The notes beneath the pieces were generated by a model. The model worked only from the letters and a program-made list of their open reading frames with translations. It was not told the DNA's origin and searched no databases. A program made the translations under genes and the position numbers. From JAUMBM01 sp964441755 (GTDB taxonomy: Bacteria > Bacteroidota > Bacteroidia > Chitinophagales > Saprospiraceae), in NCBI GenBank assembly GCA_964441755.1, contig CAYTVG010000010.1, positions 85,394-149,393 of the forward strand: a stretch of 64,000 bases of DNA, read 5' to 3'. Shown in pieces: positions 53,368 to 61,546 of the stretch. The first letter of the stretch is position 1, and the number at the start of each line of letters is the position of its first letter.

Positions 53368-54804
53368 ATGCATATATACGACAAGCCAGTCCGCTGGTGG
53401 CTTATTTTGACTTTCTTTTGCACAACCGTCAGTGGTTTGACAACCCTGCTGCTCCACCGGCTTTGGCTACAGCCACAAGCGGCAGCATACAGTTATCAAG
53501 GACCGGACCTACTCGAAAAACCTGTGCAGCTGGCTGCGGCTCCGCGCGGGACTGCTGCTGACTGGTTTGCTACGGCTGCCGAGCGCGTGCGGCCGGCTGT
53601 CGTTTCTGTACGTGCCACCTCGGGAGGCTGGCTTGACGAGTTGGCTACCCCCTCATACAGTCGCTCTATCTCTGCCGGTTCGGGTGTTCTCATTAGTCCT
53701 GACGGTCTGTTGGTGACGAATTACCACGTAATTGCCAACCAGCGCAAGCTGGTGGTTACCCTCAACGACAAACGGGAGTTCAAAGCAAGTCTGGTGGGTG
53801 CTGATCCGGCTACCGACCTGGCATTGCTTCGCATACAGAGCCAACAGCCCCTGCCCTTCCTAAGCCTGAGCGACTCCGACTCACTGCGGGTTGGCGAGTG
53901 GGTGCTGGCTGTAGGCAACCCTTTTCATCTCGAATCGACTGTCACGGCCGGTATCGTCAGTGCCAAGGGACGCAGCATTGACGTGCTTGAAGACCAGGAC
54001 CGCATAGAGAGTTTTATACAGACAGATGCCGTTGTCAACCCGGGCAATTCGGGAGGAGCACTCGTCAACATCCGGGGCGAGTTGGTGGGTATTAATACAG
54101 CTATCCTTACCCGCACCGGTCATTATGAAGGATACTCCTTTGCCATTCCCGTCAACCTGGTGCGCAAAGTAGTGCGCGACCTGCGCGATCACGGTCAGGT
54201 GCAGCGGGGGCTGCTGGGCGTGTTTGTAGAACCGGTGACTGCCAGTCTTGCCCAACAACTTAGGCTTTCGCAGATTGGCGGTGTGATTGTTACCCGGGTG
54301 ACTCCCGGTGGTGGTGCCGAAGCGGCTGGTCTGGCTGTTGGCGATGTCATACTTGAGATAGACAAAAAAGCTGTCACAGAGCTCCCGCTTATGCAGGAGC
54401 TGTTGGCCAGTAAGCGACCCGGTGCCCGCATACTAATCAAATATCTGCGAGACGGACGCATCCGCCAGGCGCAGGTAGTGCTGTCTGCCAAAGAAGGACG
54501 ACACCGGGCACCGCTGGCATCCCTCACCCTCAACGAGCCAGGCTTTGAGCTTCGCGACCTCAGCAGTGATGAAAAACGCAAACTCGGCACCCGTGGTGCC
54601 AAGGTAATCACCGTCTTCAGGAACAGCACCATTGCTAAGATCAACATGGAACCCGGCTTCATCATCACTGCTGTCAATGAGAAAGACATCCGCTCGGCTA
54701 AGGACCTGGCCGGCAGGCTGCCTGAACTGAAGGGAAAGATTATGTTTGAAGGGATTTATGAAGGCTATCAGGGTAAATACTACTATGTGTATCATCGGGA
54801 CTGA
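53368..54804 (+). CDS. degP: HtrA/Deg-family periplasmic serine protease
   Basis: A 478-residue protein with an N-terminal membrane anchor (WLILTFFCTTVSGLTTLLL), not a cleaved signal. The trypsin-like domain has the triad His120 (TNYHVIAN), Asp150 (ATDLALLRI) and Ser228 (GNSGGA). Two PDZ domains follow (about 275-360, QRGLLGVFVEPV, and about 400-478, which is less typical). It is a protein quality-control protease and chaperone of the periplasm. A TATCTTTA sequence at 53325-53332, 35 bp upstream of the ATG, resembles a -7 box. It is monocistronic. Confidence 0.92.
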   Translation: MHIYDKPVRWWLILTFFCTTVSGLTTLLLHRLWLQPQAAAYSYQGPDLLEKPVQLAAAPRGTAADWFATAAERVRPAVVSVRATSGGWLDELATPSYSRSISAGSGVLISPDGLLVTNYHVIANQRKLVVTLNDKREFKASLVGADPATDLALLRIQSQQPLPFLSLSDSDSLRVGEWVLAVGNPFHLESTVTAGIVSAKGRSIDVLEDQDRIESFIQTDAVVNPGNSGGALVNIRGELVGINTAILTRTGHYEGYSFAIPVNLVRKVVRDLRDHGQVQRGLLGVFVEPVTASLAQQLRLSQIGGVIVTRVTPGGGAEAAGLAVGDVILEIDKKAVTELPLMQELLASKRPGARILIKYLRDGRIRQAQVVLSAKEGRHRAPLASLTLNEPGFELRDLSSDEKRKLGTRGAKVITVFRNSTIAKINMEPGFIITAVNEKDIRSAKDLAGRLPELKGKIMFEGIYEGYQGKYYYVYHRD

Positions 54805-55036
54805 GGAGGCTGCCCGGGATTTTGTGCCGGAGGCCCAAATGAGATGCCCTTTCGCAAGCTTTTACTCCCCGGCAAACCAGCGCAGCTCATCCGGGTACTT
54901 TTTCGAAGCATTTACTCCCCGAAAAGCAATATGTTGACTAATACAAGGTAATTACCTGCCACCATAGAATCAAACCTGGCCTGCTGAAAAAACTTTAAAC
55001 AGGCGATGATTTTCTGACTATTTTATATCGTTTGCC

Positions 55037-56671
55037 ATGACCAAAGAAAACCTCGACTACAACAAGCACGAAGACCACCACAAGCTGCTGATCAGTAAGA
55101 TGCAGCACAAGCTTGACAAAATTGCCCTTGGCGGTGGTCCGAAAAAGATTGCCAGAGAATATGAGCAGGGAAAGATGACTGCCCGTGAACGGGTGAGCTT
55201 CCTGCTTGACAAAGACCGGCCCGTCCTCGAGCTTGGCGCCTTTGCGGGGGATGATATGTATGCCGAACATGGCGGCTGCCCTGCCGGCGGCGTCATAGTC
55301 GTCATAGGCTATATCCGTGGCCGCCAATGTATAGTTGTAGCCAATGACGCTACGGTCAAAGCCGGCGCCTGGTTTCCCATCACCGGTAAAAAGAACCTGC
55401 GTGCGCAGGAAATAGCCATGGAAAACCGGCTGCCTATCATCTACCTTGTCGACAGCGCAGGTGTATATTTGCCTATGCAGGATGAGATTTTTGCTGACAA
55501 GGAGCATTTTGGCCGCATTTTCCGCAACAATGCCCGCATGTCGAGCATGGGCATCCCACAAATTGCAGCCATCATGGGTAGCTGTGTAGCCGGCGGAGCC
55601 TACCTGCCGATCATGTCCGATGAGGCACTGATTGTCGAAGGCACAGGCTCAATCTTTTTGGCAGGCCCCTACCTGGTCAAGGCGGCTATTGGCGAGGCGG
55701 TAGACAAAGAAACGCTGGGCGGTGCCCACAGCCAGAGCAATATTGCGGGCATCACCGATTATGTCATGCCCGATGACGAAACTTGTCTCAACACCATCAA
55801 AGATTTGGTTGACAAACTGGGACACTTCCCTACAGCCGGCTTTGACCGAAGCGAGCCGGAGATGCCCGTCGGCGAAGCCGACGATCTGTTACGCCTGCTG
55901 CCCGACAGCCCGGCTAAGCCTTATGCGACGGAACAACTGCTGCAACGCATCGTCGATGGCGGCAAGCTGACTTTTTATAAAAAAGGCTATGGGCAGACCA
56001 TCCTGTGTGCCTATGCCCGCATCGACGGCTGGGCTGTAGGCATCGTCGCCAACAATCGCGAAGTGGTGCGCTCTGCCAAAGGAGAGATGCAATTTGGCGG
56101 AGTCATTTACAGCGACTCGGCCGACAAAGCAGCGCGTTTTATCCTCAACTGCAACCAGAAAAAAATCCCTCTGGTTTTCCTGCACGATGTTACGGGCTTC
56201 ATGGTGGGCTCGCGCTCCGAACAGGGCGGCATCATCAAAGACGGCGCCAAGATGGTCAATGCCGTAGCCAACTCAACTGTCCCCAAGTTTACGGTAGTTG
56301 TAGGAAACTCCTACGGCGCCGGCAACTACGCCATGTGTGGTAAGGCCTACGATCCGCGGCTCATCGTCGCCTGGCCATCAGCGCGCATAGCTGTGATGGG
56401 TGGCAGCCAAGCCGCCAAAACACTGCTGCAGATTCAGGTATCCACCCTCAAAGCCAAAGGGCAGGCGCTCTCCGCCGAAGAAGAGGCCGCACTGCTCAAA
56501 GAAATTGAAGACCGCTACGACCTGCAGACGAGCCCCTACTATGCGGCTGCACGCCTGTGGGTAGATGCTATCATTGATCCTCGTGATACCCGCCGCTGGA
56601 TCAGTGAGGGAATTGCTGCTGCCAATCATGCGCCGGTAGAGCGTTTTAACCCGGGCGTAATCCAGACCTAG
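55037..56671 (+). CDS. Acyl-CoA carboxylase, carboxyltransferase beta subunit
   Basis: A 544-residue carboxyltransferase. Signatures are GGPKKIAREYEQGKMTARERV, NDATVKAGAWFPITGKKN, VDSAGVYLPMQDEIF, GSCVAGGAYLPIMSDEALIV, and the C-terminal half with FLHDVTGFMVGSRSEQGGI and AVMGGSQAAKTLL. The layout fits the methylcrotonyl-CoA or propionyl-CoA carboxylase beta class; which acyl-CoA is used cannot be decided. The biotin-carrying alpha subunit is not in the window. A long perfect hairpin follows its stop (56671), shared with the convergent UbiD gene. Confidence 0.9.
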   Translation: MTKENLDYNKHEDHHKLLISKMQHKLDKIALGGGPKKIAREYEQGKMTARERVSFLLDKDRPVLELGAFAGDDMYAEHGGCPAGGVIVVIGYIRGRQCIVVANDATVKAGAWFPITGKKNLRAQEIAMENRLPIIYLVDSAGVYLPMQDEIFADKEHFGRIFRNNARMSSMGIPQIAAIMGSCVAGGAYLPIMSDEALIVEGTGSIFLAGPYLVKAAIGEAVDKETLGGAHSQSNIAGITDYVMPDDETCLNTIKDLVDKLGHFPTAGFDRSEPEMPVGEADDLLRLLPDSPAKPYATEQLLQRIVDGGKLTFYKKGYGQTILCAYARIDGWAVGIVANNREVVRSAKGEMQFGGVIYSDSADKAARFILNCNQKKIPLVFLHDVTGFMVGSRSEQGGIIKDGAKMVNAVANSTVPKFTVVVGNSYGAGNYAMCGKAYDPRLIVAWPSARIAVMGGSQAAKTLLQIQVSTLKAKGQALSAEEEAALLKEIEDRYDLQTSPYYAAARLWVDAIIDPRDTRRWISEGIAAANHAPVERFNPGVIQT

Positions 56672-56746
56672 GCGTTTCATTGGGCGGCTGTGCCGCCCAA
56701 TGAAACGCAAGGGCTGTGTCTTGTTTTTTTAGAAAAAAAAACAGCC
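56672..56746. terminator. Paired hairpins between convergent genes
   Basis: GCGTTTCATTGGGCGGC (56672-56688) pairs perfectly over 17 bp with 56692-56708. A second hairpin follows: GGCTGT (56712-56717) pairs ACAGCC (56741-56746), with T7 and A9 tracts inside. It lies exactly between the carboxylase stop and the UbiD stop, and would terminate from both sides. Confidence 0.75.
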
Positions 56747-58572
56747 TAGAGCCCCAGCTTGCGCAGGGCGGCATCCTTTTGCACCAGCGCATCGACCCTG
56801 CGGCTGACAGCAGGGTCGACCTCCAGCACAGGTGCATGCCACGGTTTAATCCGGGCATCGATGACCATAGGGCCTTCGCAGCCCCAGTGCTTATGCTCGT
56901 AGTGCTCACGGGCACCATGCACATCGTGGCTCGGATTAGAGCGCGTAAAGGTCACCCACAGAAAATTATTGAGTGTGGCTGCTGTAAATTCACTGTCATC
57001 ACACAGCACCACCCAAGGAATACCCTGCAGGGCCTGCTCCGCCAGCTGCTCTGTCAGCTCTTTGGCAGCCGCATAGGCAAGCTGCCCGAAAGCCGGCCCC
57101 TGGACGGCCATAATGCCGGGCATCACCATGACAGGCCGCCCGAAGCCAGCCGGCAGCCGCAGGCCGGCCGGCAGCTCGCGGCTTAGCTCTCGTCGTTTTT
57201 CCCCACGGGCCGCAATGACCAGCTTGGAGCCTGCATTCCAGCCCGAGCCGGAGTAATCGAGCGTATCAATGGTCGTTTTGGTCTGAAAGTGCAGATCGCG
57301 GTTCAGATCCACCCGCTCCAGCAGGTGCGTCAGAAAAGCAGGAATCTCGCGTGCCCGCAACTGCGGATTGTCATCGCCATCGACGATCAGCAGATACTTG
57401 GCCAGCGACGTCTGCCCCGAACCAATGATGCGGTTGGCCTGGGCGAGGATTTCCTCCGGCACCCGCTCCCTGAACGGCATATATCGTTCAGAACCAATCG
57501 CCAGCAGCAAGGGGTGGACGCCGGCAGCATCGACTGCATGGATCTCCCTGACCCCCGGAAACTCCTGAGGGGTCAATTTTTTAACCAGCAGGTGGATGAG
57601 GTGACCAAAACTTGAGTCCTCCTGCGGAGGCCTGCCGACGACGCTGAAATGCCATAGCGGATCGCGCCGGTGATAAACAGCCTCCACGTCCATGACCGGA
57701 AAATCGTGGGTAAGGCTGTAATAACCCAAATGATCGCCAAAAGGCCCTTCGGGCTTTTTTTCCCCCTTGCGCACGGTGCCTACGATGGCAAAGTCAGCAT
57801 CTGCGCTCAGCAGATGCCCTTCCGACCATGTATAACCGAAGCGGCGGCCACCCAGCAGGCCGGCAAAGGTCATCTCACTGAGTCCCTCCGGCAGCGGCAT
57901 GATGGCCGAAAAGGCGTGGCTGGGCGGTCCCCCGATGTAGATAACACAACGGAAAGGCTCATCGCTGGCGTTGTAAGCTGTATGATGCACCCCTATGCCG
58001 CGGTGCAACTGATAGTGCAGCCCCACCTCCTTATTCAGCTCGTAGGCGTTGCCCGACAACTGTATGCGGTACATACCGATATTGCTGTGCATAGGATTGC
58101 GGCTGCCGGGCGGCAGCGTCAGCACCTGCGGCAATGTTACAAAAGCCCCCCCGTCCATGGGCCATGATTTCACCAGCGGCAGCTGGTCAATGGTGGTGCG
58201 GCCATAGAGTATGGGCGCGCGCCAGCGCCGCCGCGGCAGCGCTGTCAGCGCCGTCAGCGGCGCTCCGACATAGCGCAGCGGGTCTTTGAAAAAATTAGCC
58301 GGATCGGCTTTCAGTTCGATTACCCGCTGAACATTTTCCATGGTATGGCGGAAGAGCCATTCTGTGCGCTCGTAGGTTCCGTATAGGTTGGATATAGCCT
58401 GAAAAGGGCTGCCCTTTACCCGCTCAAACCAAAGGGCCGGACCTTGAGCGTCAAAGACGCGCCGGTGAATCTCTGCCATCTCCAGATTGGGATCCACCTC
58501 GGTGGAAATCCTGATAAGCTTGCCTGCCCGCTCGAGGTCGAGCGCGGCAGCGCGCAGACTCGCGTATGCCAT
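56746..58572 (-). CDS. UbiD-family decarboxylase
   Basis: The start is at the ATG at 58572 (MAYASLRAAALDLERAGKLIR); an earlier in-frame ATG (58620) would add MPPRRRRG and read through the terminator hairpin, so it is rejected. It has 608 residues. UbiD signatures: ALWFERVKGSPFQAISNLYGTYER, GMYRIQLSGNAYELNKEVGLHYQLHRGIGVHH, GGPPSHAFSAIMPLPEGLSE, and PEGPFGDHLGYYS with the ExxR-type catalytic region. UbiD enzymes use prenylated FMN to decarboxylate aromatic or unsaturated acids; it may act in menaquinone biosynthesis, but no UbiX or men gene is nearby. It is downstream of aguB, separated by a terminator. Confidence 0.87.
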   Translation of the reverse strand: MAYASLRAAALDLERAGKLIRISTEVDPNLEMAEIHRRVFDAQGPALWFERVKGSPFQAISNLYGTYERTEWLFRHTMENVQRVIELKADPANFFKDPLRYVGAPLTALTALPRRRWRAPILYGRTTIDQLPLVKSWPMDGGAFVTLPQVLTLPPGSRNPMHSNIGMYRIQLSGNAYELNKEVGLHYQLHRGIGVHHTAYNASDEPFRCVIYIGGPPSHAFSAIMPLPEGLSEMTFAGLLGGRRFGYTWSEGHLLSADADFAIVGTVRKGEKKPEGPFGDHLGYYSLTHDFPVMDVEAVYHRRDPLWHFSVVGRPPQEDSSFGHLIHLLVKKLTPQEFPGVREIHAVDAAGVHPLLLAIGSERYMPFRERVPEEILAQANRIIGSGQTSLAKYLLIVDGDDNPQLRAREIPAFLTHLLERVDLNRDLHFQTKTTIDTLDYSGSGWNAGSKLVIAARGEKRRELSRELPAGLRLPAGFGRPVMVMPGIMAVQGPAFGQLAYAAAKELTEQLAEQALQGIPWVVLCDDSEFTAATLNNFLWVTFTRSNPSHDVHGAREHYEHKHWGCEGPMVIDARIKPWHAPVLEVDPAVSRRVDALVQKDAALRKLGL

Positions 58573-58576
58573 GAGG

Positions 58577-58618
58577 TTTTTTTTAAAAAAAATGAGCCCC
58601 CGCCTGCGGCGAGGGGGC
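58577..58618 (-). terminator. Intrinsic terminator after aguB with T8/A8 palindrome
   Basis: On the minus strand a G/C-rich stem (58596-58618, GCCCCC paired with GGGGGC and GCC with GGC across a small bulge) is followed by T8 and then A8 (58577-58592), just before the UbiD start. It terminates the NlpC-aguA-aguB transcript. Confidence 0.75.
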
Positions 58619-58632
58619 AAAAATCATCCCGA

Positions 58633-59520
58633 TCAACGATCGAGGTAGCGCTGCAGCAAGCCGCCGTAGGCGTCGATGCGGCGATCTCTGAAGAAAGGCC
58701 AGATGCGACGCACGGCCTCCGTGCGGCCGCGGTCTATGTCCACCACCGCATGCGTCGGCCTGTCGGCCGGCGCCTGGTAGAGCAACTCGCCCTGCGGGCC
58801 CGCCACAAAACTCTGCCCCCAAAACTCTATCCCGCCTGTCACCTCCGACCAGTCGGCCTCATAACCGGTGCGATTGACCACCACCACCGGCAGGCCGTTG
58901 GCAACCGCATGGGCGCGCTGAATGGTTTGCCAGGCTGTAAACTGTCGTTCTTTCTCGGCAGCTTCATCACTGCTTTCCCAGCCGATAGCGGTTGGGTATA
59001 TCAGGATTTCGGCGCCTGCCAGCGCCATCAGGCGCGCTGCTTCCGGATACCACTGATCCCAGCACACCAACACACCCAGCCGGCCAACAGCAGTATTGAC
59101 AGGCTCAAAACCCAAGTCGCCGGGCGTGAAATAAAATTTTTCGTAATAAGCAGGATCATCGGGGATGTGCATCTTGCGGTACTTGCCGGCAATACTGCCG
59201 TCTTTGTCGAGCACCACCGCTGTATTGTGGTAGAGCCCGGGCGCACGCCGCTCGAAAAGCGAAGTCACCAGTACAATACCAAGTTCCTGTGCCAATGCTC
59301 CAAAGAAAGTCGTAGAAGGCCCGGGGATAGGCTCAGCCATGTCGAACATAGCCGTATCCTCTGCCTGACAAAAATAAATGCCGGTATGAAGTTCCTGCAA
59401 AACCACCAAGGCGGCACCTTCTGCCGCGCAGGCGCGGATACCCGCTTCAGAGGCAGCAAGATTTTGCGCCCGATCCCGACCATTGGCTTGCTGTACAAGC
59501 CCTACGCGTAGCGTTTGCAT
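58633..59520 (-). CDS. aguB: N-carbamoylputrescine amidase
   Basis: A 295-residue carbon-nitrogen hydrolase (nitrilase superfamily). The Glu-Lys-Cys triad is visible as LQELHTGIYF, GKYRKMHIPDD and VLVCWDQWYPEAARLMA. The sequence around GIYFCQAED and PDDPAYYEKFYFTPGD is characteristic of AguB, which splits N-carbamoylputrescine to putrescine, CO2 and ammonia. It lies 6 bp downstream of aguA, so the two form the agmatine-to-putrescine pathway of polyamine synthesis. Confidence 0.93.
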   Translation of the reverse strand: MQTLRVGLVQQANGRDRAQNLAASEAGIRACAAEGAALVVLQELHTGIYFCQAEDTAMFDMAEPIPGPSTTFFGALAQELGIVLVTSLFERRAPGLYHNTAVVLDKDGSIAGKYRKMHIPDDPAYYEKFYFTPGDLGFEPVNTAVGRLGVLVCWDQWYPEAARLMALAGAEILIYPTAIGWESSDEAAEKERQFTAWQTIQRAHAVANGLPVVVVNRTGYEADWSEVTGGIEFWGQSFVAGPQGELLYQAPADRPTHAVVDIDRGRTEAVRRIWPFFRDRRIDAYGGLLQRYLDR

Positions 59521-59526
59521 ATTTTT

Positions 59527-60585
59527 TCAACTGGCTTTTTGGACAAAAGAGGTGTCAACGACACCCAAAGGGTACTGCATACTGATACAATGGAGACTGC
59601 CATGTTGTTCAATTAAAGCCCTGCAGTTGATGGCAACCACCTCCCTGCCGGGAAAGCAGGCGGCGATCACCTGCAATGCTTCAGCATCTTGCGGCAGCCC
59701 GTAGACAGGCACTAGTACGGCATCGTTAATGATGAGAAAATTGGCATAGGTAGCGGGCAGGCGATGACCATCGTCGGCATAAATGGCCGACGGCCAGGGC
59801 AATGGCACGAGGCGGTAGTGGTCCCCGTTGGCCTGCCGGAAAGACTGCAGTTCCTGCTCCATCGCCTGCAAAGCCGGAAAATGCTCGTCGGCAGGCTCAT
59901 CGCAACGCACGTATGCGATGGTTTTTTCGTCGCAAAAACGGGCAAGCGTATCGATATGGCTGTCCGTATCATCACCCGCCAAATACCCGTTTTTGAGCCA
60001 AAGGAAGCGGTCTACTCCCAGGTGATATTTCAGTTGTCCTTCCAGCGCTGTACGCGACAGATGCGGATTGCGGTTGAGCGACAGCAGGCATTCGGCCGTC
60101 ACCATGAGCGTGCCGGCGCCATCACTTTCGATGCCCCCGCCTTCCAGTACCAGCCCTGGGCGCTCGAGCTTTACAGGACCAAAGACGCCCCGGGCATGAA
60201 GGCGGCCCGTGATCAGGTTGTCTCTGAAAGCCGGAAATTTGAGCCCCCAGCCGTTGAACATAAAATCCAGCAGCAGCGGCTTACCGTCTTCCAGCACAGT
60301 GATGCCACCGTGGTCACGTGCCCAGGTGTCATTGGAGGGGATCTCTACCAGCAGCAGGCGATCCTGTCGCGCTGCCTGCAGCAGCGGGCGCACCCGCGCA
60401 ATACTGTCGCAGACCACCAGCACATGCTGAAAGCGGCTGACAGCCACCACACAGTCGACAAAACAGGGCGTTACCGCTTCGAGCAAATCAGCCCAGTCGC
60501 TATCGGCATGCGGGAAAGTGAACTGCACGGCGCTTTGGGGCGCCCATTCGGCAGGCAGGTATCGTTTCATACTCTTTGTCATCAT
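59527..60585 (-). CDS. aguA: Agmatine deiminase
   Basis: A 352-residue guanidino-modifying enzyme of the PPAD family. PAEWAPQSAVQFTFPHADSDWAD marks the N-terminus; then NDTWARDHGGITV, EGGGIESDGAGTLMVT, HIDTLARFCDEKTI and the catalytic Cys333 in HGSLHCISMQYP. It converts agmatine to N-carbamoylputrescine, used by AguB encoded next. The ATG at 60585 overlaps the stop of the NlpC/P60 gene (ATGA), so translation is coupled; an in-frame ATG at 60582 and MKRYLP at 60570 are alternatives. Confidence 0.94.
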   Translation of the reverse strand: MMTKSMKRYLPAEWAPQSAVQFTFPHADSDWADLLEAVTPCFVDCVVAVSRFQHVLVVCDSIARVRPLLQAARQDRLLLVEIPSNDTWARDHGGITVLEDGKPLLLDFMFNGWGLKFPAFRDNLITGRLHARGVFGPVKLERPGLVLEGGGIESDGAGTLMVTAECLLSLNRNPHLSRTALEGQLKYHLGVDRFLWLKNGYLAGDDTDSHIDTLARFCDEKTIAYVRCDEPADEHFPALQAMEQELQSFRQANGDHYRLVPLPWPSAIYADDGHRLPATYANFLIINDAVLVPVYGLPQDAEALQVIAACFPGREVVAINCRALIEQHGSLHCISMQYPLGVVDTSFVQKAS

Positions 60586-61379
60586 TTTGTGTCTGCCGGC
60601 GACAACAATCGCTTGATCAGTCGCAGCCGGTGCGTATAGCGCCGAAACCGGCGATTGTAAATACCAAAGTGGTCAATCCAGTCGACACACACCTTATCAA
60701 AAACATGGATGATCTCTCCCTCTCCCAGCAGGATGCCTGCGTGTGCGATCTTTCCCTGCGCGTTTTCAAAAAATGCCAGGTCCCCTGCCTGCGCTTCCTG
60801 CACAAAGTCGATGGTCTCGCCGTACAGCAACTGCTGCTCGGCCGTCCTGGGCAGGAAAACACCACCCACCCGGCAGCAAAGCTGCACAAAACCTGTACTG
60901 TCCAGTCCCAGCGGCGTACGCCCGCCCCACAAAAATGGTACGTTGATCAGCTGCCGGGCTGCCCGCAGAACGACTGGCAGCGGCTGCCGGATATCCTCCG
61001 GAAAGACAGCCTGTCCGCTGAAAGTGTAGCGCTGCTGCCCCAGGTACAACTGCATACCGTCAAAGCCCGGCAGGTTGGCGCCCAGCGTCAGGGGTATGGC
61101 CTGATGCTCGCCCATCATGCTGTGGAAAAGGTCGAGTACCAGCGCGCGCTGCGGCTGCAGCCGGCACAACTCCTCTTCGCTGATGGGCTGCAGCTGCAAC
61201 AGCGGCACCCAGCCGATGTTGTGGTCATCGAGGCTGCGAATCTTAAGCCAGCGATGTTTTTTCACCGACAGGATCTCTACCAGCTCGCCGAAGAGCAACT
61301 GCGAACACATCTCTGCCCGATGCGTAGCAGCACGACGCACCGGAACGGCGGTGAGGGTACAAATGGCAAAAGACTTCAT
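60582..61379 (-). CDS. NlpC/P60 (C40)-like protein with SH3 domain, catalytic Cys replaced by Ser
   Basis: A 265-residue protein. Residues 1-65 form an SH3b-like domain (LLFGELVEILSVKKHRWLKIR, DDHNIGWVP). The C-terminal 130 residues resemble NlpC/P60: VPFLWGGRTPLGLDSTGFVQL, where active enzymes have D-C-S-G; here it is D160-S161-T162-G163 (codons AGT ACA). His213 (KIAHAGILLG) and His225 (IIHVFDKV) are present. Catalytic activity on peptidoglycan is therefore doubtful, unless the Ser works or another Cys (168, 169) substitutes. No signal peptide is seen, so it would be cytoplasmic. It is translationally coupled to aguA (ATGA), an unexpected neighbour. Confidence 0.82.
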   Translation of the reverse strand: MKSFAICTLTAVPVRRAATHRAEMCSQLLFGELVEILSVKKHRWLKIRSLDDHNIGWVPLLQLQPISEEELCRLQPQRALVLDLFHSMMGEHQAIPLTLGANLPGFDGMQLYLGQQRYTFSGQAVFPEDIRQPLPVVLRAARQLINVPFLWGGRTPLGLDSTGFVQLCCRVGGVFLPRTAEQQLLYGETIDFVQEAQAGDLAFFENAQGKIAHAGILLGEGEIIHVFDKVCVDWIDHFGIYNRRFRRYTHRLRLIKRLLSPADTK

Positions 61380-61514
61380 GCTGCTTTTGTGTTCTGACCC
61401 TCAAAAATATAATAATCTGTGCATATTAACCGTTCCCCAAGGTGAATTCTTCATCAAATACGTTTGTCGCAGGTTGTCGGGCAGCGATCAGCACAATAAA
61501 TGCCGCGAATATTG

Positions 61515-61522
61515 TACCTTTG
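61515..61522 (+). promoter_or_regulatory. Putative -7 box TACCTTTG for the PorP/SprF gene
   Basis: Exact TAnnTTTG match 24 bp upstream of the ATG at 61547. Confidence 0.45.
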
Positions 61523-61546
61523 ACACCGTATCGAACCTCGACAAGC

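Noticed and set aside
58573..58620. UbiD start at 58620 with an MPPRRRRG extension
   Set aside because: That extension would be encoded by the aguB terminator hairpin and the T8/A8 tract; the ATG at 58572 matches the usual UbiD N-terminus.
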